DNA of 64,000 nucleotides, taken from assembly GCF_003286085.1 (NCBI RefSeq), contig NW_020825576.1, positions 17,868 to 81,867 of the forward strand, in the 5' to 3' direction. This DNA comes from Drosophila persimilis (lineage: Eukaryota > Arthropoda > Insecta > Diptera > Drosophilidae). How positions within the stretch are numbered: position 1 is the stretch's first letter; every line of letters starts with the position of its first letter. A program made the translations under genes and the position numbers. This document shows, piece after piece, positions 57,087-64,000 of this stretch. A model generated the notes under the pieces. It did no database searches. It had not been told where the DNA came from and saw only the letters and a program-made list of their open reading frames with translations.

Positions 57087-58040
57087 TATACCCGATACTC
57101 AAAATGAGTATTGGGGTATATTAGATTTGTGGTAAAAGTGGATGTGTGTAACGTCCAGAAGGAATCGTTTCCGACCCTATAAAGTATATATATTCTTGAT
57201 CAGCATCAATAGCCGAGTCGATTGAGCCCTGACTGTCTGTCCGTCCGTCCGTCTGTCCGTCCCCTTCAGCGCCTAATGCTCAAAGACTATAAGAGCTAGA
57301 GCAACGATGTTTTGGATCCAGACTTCTGTGATATGTCACTGCTCCAAAAATATTTCAAAACTTTGCCCCGCCCACTTCCGCCCCCACAAAGGGCGAAAAT
57401 CTGTGGCATCCACAATTTCGACGATACGAGAAAACTAAAAACGCAGAATCGTAGAAGATGACTATATCTTCTAGAGTGCAAAATCTGAACCAGATCGTAT
57501 AATTATTACAGCCAGAATCACGAAAACAATTTCACTCTTTCTCGCTCTGTCTCACTCTAACACACAGGTTTCATGGTCGGTTTTGCCAATTGCAAAATAT
57601 GAGTTCAAGGATCTCAGAACCTATAAAAGCCAGAGCAACCAAATTTGGTATCCACACTCCTGTGATATCGGACCTTGACCGTTTCCTGTCCAAATTTCGC
57701 CACACCCCCTTCCGCCCCCGCAAAGGACGAAAATCTGAGGCAACCACAAATCTCAGAGACTATTAAGGCTAGAGTAACCAAATTTGGTGCACACACTCCT
57801 TTAAGATGTCACTATAAAACGTATATCTCAGAATTTTTTAGCCAAAAGGAACAAATCAATTTGCAGTGGCTACGCAGCGCCCGACGTCACGCTCAGACTG
57901 ATTTTCTGTCTCTCTCGCACGCACTCTTTGTCGTGTCGTTAAATATTAGCGGCGTCTGCCGGAGGAGAGCCATACTGACTTAGTATCGGGTATAACCTTA
58001 GAGTTGCGGTGTCCGCAGCAACTCACAACGTTCCCCCTCG
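57087..58040 (-). mobile_element. DINE-1-like element, copy 14, inside unit F
   Basis: The empty site is visible in neighbouring units as AATTTATTTTATTTC. Here the element lies inside that T run without target duplication. The middle is deleted near 57835. Confidence 0.78.
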
Positions 58041-59078
58041 TTTTATTTCTAACAGGAGGACAAACAACAACGGAGCACCGGCGGGCATAACAAACGCAAT
58101 GCGAACATTACGCTGTATACCGGCCGGCTCTGTTGTCCCCCTGTGTGTTGTTTATTGGCTGTCTGGATTCATGGTGTTGGCGTGCATCGTGGGCAAAGTT
58201 GGAGATGGCGAGCGGCTCTAGTCCGGCCGCCCACGTTGCATCTGTCTGTTGGTTTGGTGCAGCAGACCGAGTGGCACTGGTCCGGCCACCCGAGATGAAT
58301 TGTCCAGTGTGTTGGCGTTGGCATGAAGTGTGATGCCAACGAATCATGTTATTGGCCGCATCCAAGTGGCTGCTGGTCCGGCCACCAGGATGCGTTGTCG
58401 ATTTTAATTGTTGGCCGCATCCAAGTGGCTGCTGGTCCGGCCACCATGATGCGCTGTCAGTTGGATTGGCCTGGCCTCCTCGGCCACGTTATCGTCAATT
58501 TGTAATGGCGTTTTGGATGGCTGCTGGTCCGGCCATCCAGATGAGGTGTTTGCTTTGGCGTTTGAGTTTTAATATGTGTTTATTTGCAGGTACTTGTCGG
58601 CGTTTGGATGTTGTTGCTGGCGACCCTTGTCCGGTTTGTGTTGGCGTAAAACAGCAGGTGAGTATTTTGTGTTTTTATTGGCAGCCTCCTTCATGATTCT
58701 CCTTCTTCTTTTGCAGGATTTGCTGGCGTCTGGCGGCTCAACACCGGGCCATCCCGCCCTCACATAATTGGCATGAGAGACGGGTGTGACCGAGTGGAGC
58801 GGCAACAGGCGCCAGCATCTGCGTCGTCGTTTGGAATGGCAGCTGTTGGTTGAGAGTGGCGTGACATCATTGTGATGGTGTGGTGGCAGCGTCATCAGTA
58901 AGAGGCCTCCTTTTCCGCCCATTTGGCAGGAAATTGTCATTGTTGATGGCGTGGCAGCTCTGTCTGGTGATTGGCAGGTACGTGTGATTTCGTGTGTTTT
59001 GGCAGTCTTTCTTTGTTGTCTGTATTGACGTCTTTTTCTTCGTTGCAGTGGCTGTCTCGGGAACGACGATTGGGCACA

Positions 59079-60924
59079 TCAATAGGCACCGCCCGATCGC
59101 ATGCTTTCGCGTGCGCTGGCGATTTGTGCCCTCCATATTTCGCCCAGGCCATCCAGCGCGTCAAATGGATCGTGGTCGGTCCATTCGTCGGATTCAGAGT
59201 CCGATATGGCTGCGGCGTCATGGTGCGTATTTGGTGCTGGTCTTGGTGATGGCTGTGTGGATGCTGCTGCTGCTGTTGTTGTCTGTAGTGGCGGCACTCC
59301 TCCCGTGCTCTCGTCCCTTGCCTGCAGCAGGTTTGTCAGTTTCGTTGTGATTTCTGCCAGTTTTTCTTCCAGCTCTCTAATTTTACCGGCATATCTTTTC
59401 AGATTTTGAGCGCAGCTGCCATCGCACTGAGCTGCTGGCCGTTGCTGTTGCTGGTGTTGGCGTGGCGTCGGAGCACGATTTGGGATCGGCTGCATCGGCT
59501 GGACCCTTTGGTATTGGCGCCCCTCGGCCAGTGGCTGGGGATGTTGGTTGCGATGCTGTAGCTGTTGCCGATGCTGCCGACCCAGACCGCGCTGACGTTG
59601 CTGCTGCAGCTGTGGGTGGAGTGGCTGTGTGGGTGGCTGCTGTTGCTGCAACTGTCGCTGTAGTGGCTGCTGGTGACGTTGTGGTGGCTGCTGGAGACGA
59701 TGTGCTGGCTGTTGCTGCTGAATTGTCTGTTGCATTGGCTGTGGCTGCTGCCGTAGTGGCTGAGGCTGCTGCTGCTGCCGTCGATGCTCCTCCTCCCTGG
59801 CGACCCTGTGGGCCAGGAGCGTATTGACCACGGTCCGGTTTGGGGGCGATCTCAGCCTCGAAGAGGTTGAATTGACGGCTGCGATCGAACCGATCGGTGA
59901 TCGCCCGAGTATACCGGACCGTGTACCCCTCGTCTTGCATGCAGTCCCGGAACCAGTCAGAGGGCGTGGAATGGGGAAGATGGTAAGGGTGTGTGTATTG
60001 GGAGTGGCAATAGTTGTGTTGGTGTTGGTTATGGCGATGGTGCTGGTGTTAGTGGCGGTGACGGTGTTGGTGTTTGTCTTTGTGTGTTGTGTTTGCTGCC
60101 GCTGCTGGTGATGGCGGCACTGTCGATGAGGGCGCGGCGTCGTTTCGGTGTTGGTGGGATTGGCTGTGATTGCGGCTGTGTAGTTGTTGCTGTTTGTCTT
60201 TGTGTAGGTGCTGGCTGGGCTATGGCTTGAATCGACCCGATGCTCGAACTCGAACCAAGTTCGATTCGCAACGGGTTCGATCCGGTCATGTGTGTGTGTG
60301 TGGCTGCCCGTTGGCCGTTTTGGCGCTCTGCTCCTGCGCGTCGGCTTGCCAGCTCTCCTCCGTCTTCTCCCTCTCCGGTTACTCCCGAACGGTTTTGAAT
60401 GTTCGAGAGCGTGAGAGGCGGGAAAAGCGGCAGCGAGAGCGGCGTCCTATCGGCCTTTCCCTTTTTGCTTGGCGGGTTTTTGGAATTTGGCGGGGTTGCG
60501 GGACTTGCAGTTGGTATTTTTGGTATTGGCGCTGCTGTTGCTGCTGAGGCGGCCGTCGCTGCCGCCTCCCATCTTTGTGCCACCTCCTCCTGGCACTGGC
60601 GGAAGCAGAATTGCTCGCCGCTATGCAGCCGGGAGTGGAGGGGCATGGCCTGTATTGGACTGGCTGTTTTGATGGGTCTCGAGGGGGGAGTGGCGGGTAC
60701 TCACTCACTGGGTGACTGTGGCGTCGGCGCTCTGCATTGGCTGGGGCGTTTGTGTTGGTATTGTCGCCTGCGCCGAGGGCTCTGCTGCTGCTGCTGCTGC
60801 TATTGGCGGTGTTGGTGTTGGTGTTGTTGGCTGCTGCTGTTGCTGCTAGTGCGCCTCTGCGGGCCGCTCTGCCGCCGTCGCTGTGGCGTCTATTCGACCC
60901 TCGTCTGGCCATTCCTCTCGTCAT
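59079..60924 (-). pseudogene. Gag-like protein of unit F
   Basis: ATG 60924 opens the common N-terminus. Frames 60924-60379, 60646-60029, 59940-59383 and 59831-59079 cover gag in different registers, so several frameshifts or deletions are present. The zinc-knuckle block is deleted with the same joint as unit B (TVVNTLLAHRVA-like in B, MVNTLLAHRVA here). The C-terminus is of the unit C type, ending SMRSGGAY and lacking the second acidic cluster. Confidence 0.7.
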
Positions 60925-61055
60925 AGTGTTGTTGGTTTGTGTGTTGGCGATTTGCTGTCTGTTTGTTGCTCTTTTCCCCTATTAAAAAGTCTCTTGTGTG
61001 TGTGTGTTTGTGTTTAATGTATTTGTTGGCACTTTCTGTCTCTTTACACAGTTTT

Positions 61056-64000
61056 CTCTAGTTAGGTTTGTGTTTATCATTAGGTTTGTGTTTAAACTTT
61101 TTGTGTTTTTACAAGTTAATGTTATTTGTTGGCGTTTAAAATTAATCACATTTATTGGGGAGAAGAAAGCTTGTCGGTAGTAGTAGTGGCGGTGGGGGGG
61201 AAGGGACTTTTTGTCATGTCAGCGGGGGCACGGCACAGCACGGCACGGCACACGACAGACAGCACAAAAAGAAAACAGGGCACAACAGCAAGATAACGGA
61301 AATGGCGACACGGCAAAACGACACGAAAACGGTTTTGGCACGTCCGACGATCGCGACCTCTCGAGCGGGCGGACGAGATGAGAGTGGCCTGGACGAGGTT
61401 CATGGTGGAACACTCATATGTCCGCCAACTCCCATGCTCTCCACTCGAGAGATCCGATCGCCGATCGTCATTTACCAGTGCTCTCACCCCCGGTTCCACT
61501 TTCACTCACCCCAATATTGAGTGAGATGAAAATGGTCCGAGGGCAGCAGCACCGACAAGTAGGCAATGAAAATTTGCAATGGCTGTTTGCATTAGTGGCT
61601 GTGTGTTGTTGTTGGCAAATGGCTCATGTCTAATGTTTCTCTGTGCTTTTTGTATTGGCTGCTCTGTTGTCAAGGATGGGATGGGATGGGAAGGGGAAAT
61701 TTGGCCTGCTCCCGTATAACCGCCCGGATACTTTAAACTTCCGGATCTTACGATCCGGGCGCGAGTAGCTCCGAAGAGACGATCGCATAGCATCTTGTGG
61801 GCGGTTGTAATGGCTTTGTTGGGGCGTTTGGCAGAGTGGCGATGGTTGGCAGTGTTCGTTTTATTCCTGCTCAGCCTCATTTGGCATTTAGTGGCATTTG
61901 CAGTGGGTAGGGGGGGTGGGTGTGGGATTGGCTGGGCATAAATTGCCGAAGTTGGCGACCGATAACACACTAGCATTGAGAAATGCATTTTGAATTTAAA
62001 ATGGCTTTTTGTGTGTTATCGGTCAATGGTCTGGTATTTGCGTGGTATTTTGGTGATACCACATGTCAGGGGAATATGGGAATGGCAGATAGTTGGGAAA
62101 GAAGAGGAAAAAGGTAATAAAACTAATCAGAAAACTACTAAAAATATACAATTAACTATAGAAAAACTACATTAATTTACAAAAACTTTTTCTAATATCA
62201 CAGGCAAGTAATCTAGCTAAAACTATGGACAAAACTATCTACGGACATGCAAAAACTACAGAAACAACAGGATTGACATCTACAACAAAAACATTGATGC
62301 AGACAAGGTAAATAAACGATAATTGACATACATTTACACACATATAAACATATTAATTACAATTTATTTTATTTCTAACAGGAGGACAAACAACAACGGA
62401 GCACCGGCGGGCATAACAAACGCAATGCGAACATTACGCTGTATACCGGCCGGCTCTGTTGTCCCCCTGTGTGTTGTTTATTGGCTGTCTGGATTCATGG
62501 TGTTGGCGTGCATCGTGGGCAAAGTTGGAGATGGCGAGCGGCTCTAGTCCGGCCGCCCACGTTGCATCTGTCTGTTGGTTTGGTGCAGCAGACCGAGTGG
62601 CACTGGTCCGGCCACCCGAGATGAATTGTCCAGTGTGTTGGCGTTGGCATGAAGTGTGATGCCAACGAATCATGTTATTGGCCGCATCCAAGTGGCTGCT
62701 GGTCCGGCCACCAGGATGCGTTGTCGATTTTAATTGTTGGCCGCATCCAAGTGGCTGCTGGTCCGGCCACCAGGATGCGCTGTCAGTTGGATTGGCCTGG
62801 CCTCCTCGGCCACGTTATCGTCAATTTGTAATGGCGTTTTGGATGGCTGCTGGTGCGGCCATCCAGATGAGGTGTTTGCTTTGGCGTTTGAGTTTTAATA
62901 TGTGTTTATTTGCAGGTACTTGTCGGCGTTTGGATGTTGTTGCTGGCGACCCTTGTCCGGTTTGTGTTGGCCGTAAACAGCAGGTGAGTATTTTGTGTTT
63001 TTATTGGCAGCCTCCTTCATGATTCTCCTTCTTCTTTTGCAGGATTTGCTGGCGTCTGGCCGGCTCAACACCGGGCCATCCCGCCCTCACATAATTGGCA
63101 TGAGAGACGGGTGTGACCGAGTGGAGCGGCAACAGGCGCCAGCATCTGCGTCGTCGTTTGGAATGGCAGCTGTTGGTTGAGAGTGGCGTGACATCATTGT
63201 GATGGTGTGGTGGCAGCGTCATCAGTAAGAGGCCTCCTTTTCCGCCCATTTGGCAGGAAATTGTCCATTGTTGATGGCGTGGCAGCTCTGTCTGGTGATT
63301 GGCAGGTACGTGTGATTTCGTGTGTTTTGGCAAGTCCTTCTTGTTGTCTGTATTGACGTCTTTTTCTTCGTTGCAGTGGCTGTCTCGGGAACGACGATTG
63401 GGCACATCAATAGGCACCGCCCGATCGCATGCTTTCGCGTGCGCTGGCGATTTGTGCCCTCCATATTTCGCCCAGGCCATCCAGCGCGTCAAATGGATCG
63501 TGGTCGGTCCATTCGTCGGATTCAGAGTCCGATATGGCTGCGGCGTCATGGTGCGTATTTGGTGCTGGTCTTGGTGATGGCTGTGTGGATGCTGCTGCTG
63601 CTGTTGTTGTCTGTAGTGGCGGCACTCCTCCCGTGCTCTCGTCCCTTGCCTTGCAGCAGGTTTGTCAGTTTCGTTGTGATTTCTGCCAGTTTTTCTTCCA
63701 GCTCTCTAATTTTACCGGCATATCTTTTCAGATTTTGAGCGCAGCTGCCATCGCACTGAGCTGCTTGCCGTTGCTTGTTGCTGGTGTTGGCGTGGCGTCG
63801 GAGCACGATTTGGGATCGGCTGCATCGGGCTGGACCCTTTGGTATTGGCGCCCCTCGGCCAAGTGGCTGGGTGATGTTGGTTGCGATGCTGTAGCTGTTG
63901 CCGATGCTGCCGACCCAGACCGTCGCTGACGTTGCTGCTGCAGCTGTGGGTGGAGTGGCTGTGTGGGTGGCTGCTGTTGCTGCAACTGTCGCTGTAGTGG
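61056..64000 (-). mobile_element. array unit G, runs off the right edge
   Basis: The 3' region and the gag C-terminal half are seen, very close to units C and F. Gag C-terminal sequence begins at 63407, read upward on the minus strand. Beyond about 62,960 it differs from the other units mostly by single-base insertions and deletions in short runs, which looks like consensus error near a contig end. Confidence 0.72.
63407..64000 (-). pseudogene. Gag C-terminal part of unit G, frameshifted
   Basis: The acidic tail (DSESDEWTDHDPFDALDGLG) and coiled coil (KRYAGKIRELEEKLAEITTK) are readable, but in separate frames because of one-base differences near 63650, 63765 and 63830. These shifts are likely sequence errors rather than biology. 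Confidence 0.6.

Larger units (their letters stand above)
55766..61055 (-). mobile_element. array unit F, mosaic, with DINE copy 14
   Basis: About 5.3 kb including a 0.95-kb DINE. The 3' region matches unit C nearly base for base, while the gag 5' half matches unit B. Three tag repeats lie at the 3' end. Confidence 0.75.

Noticed and set aside
1-64000. tRNA, rRNA or bacterial-type operon features
   Set aside because: None recognised on either strand by eye. The sequence is eukaryotic repeat DNA, so ribosome-binding sites, operators and rho-independent terminators do not apply.

Overview
The window is eukaryotic heterochromatin from a Drosophila species. The evidence is: many DINE-1/INE-1-like elements, Bel/Pao and mdg1/412-type LTR retrotransposons, intron-containing fly gene remnants, a piece of a Dscam1-like gene, and a tandem array of jockey-clade gag-only elements resembling the HeT-A class of telomeric retrotransposons. 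The exact species cannot be fixed from the sequence alone. No intact host gene is visible; nearly all the DNA is transposon sequence.

Left part (1-15,500): a broken Bel/Pao gag-protease fragment runs off the left edge. It is followed by ten DINE-1-like copies packed into about 13 kb, partly arranged as two large inverted repeats (about 3.5-8.7 kb and 11.6-14.2 kb). Between them lie a Bel LTR-plus-leader remnant and a solo LTR (9549-10418) with a 4-bp target duplication.

Middle part (15,500-30,064): a roo-like Bel/Pao element lies on the minus strand with an env-like 3' region. Its reverse transcriptase is split by a very young LTR element with two 486-bp LTRs and almost no interior, which is itself hit by a DINE-1. 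Then come two decayed but intron-containing gene copies in convergent orientation, TBC1D13-like (+) and an M17 leucyl-aminopeptidase-like gene (-). A second, truncated Bel/Pao pol with its 3' LTR follows, ending abruptly at about 30,064.

Right part (30,065-64,000): seven head-to-tail units (A-G), all on the minus strand, each with one Gag-like coding region and a long non-coding 3' region. No reverse transcriptase is encoded in the units. The leftmost unit joins the broken Bel element through a short oligo(A) run (T run on +). This is what is expected if a telomeric retrotransposon was added to a broken chromosome end, with the chromosome tip to the right. The + strand (5'->3' toward the right) is G/T-rich, as in telomeres. 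Further features are variable short tags at unit junctions, a G-quadruplex motif, a hairpin with compensatory changes, and conserved splice-site pairs on the antisense (+) strand. Two units carry a captured piece of Dscam1 coding sequence inside gag. An R1-group non-LTR element (48,009-52,440) sits exactly at a unit junction. The last kilobase shows indels typical of an unpolished contig end.

The most interesting content is this apparent telomeric array: gag-only units with conserved antisense introns, structured 3' regions and captured host immunoglobulin-domain sequence.
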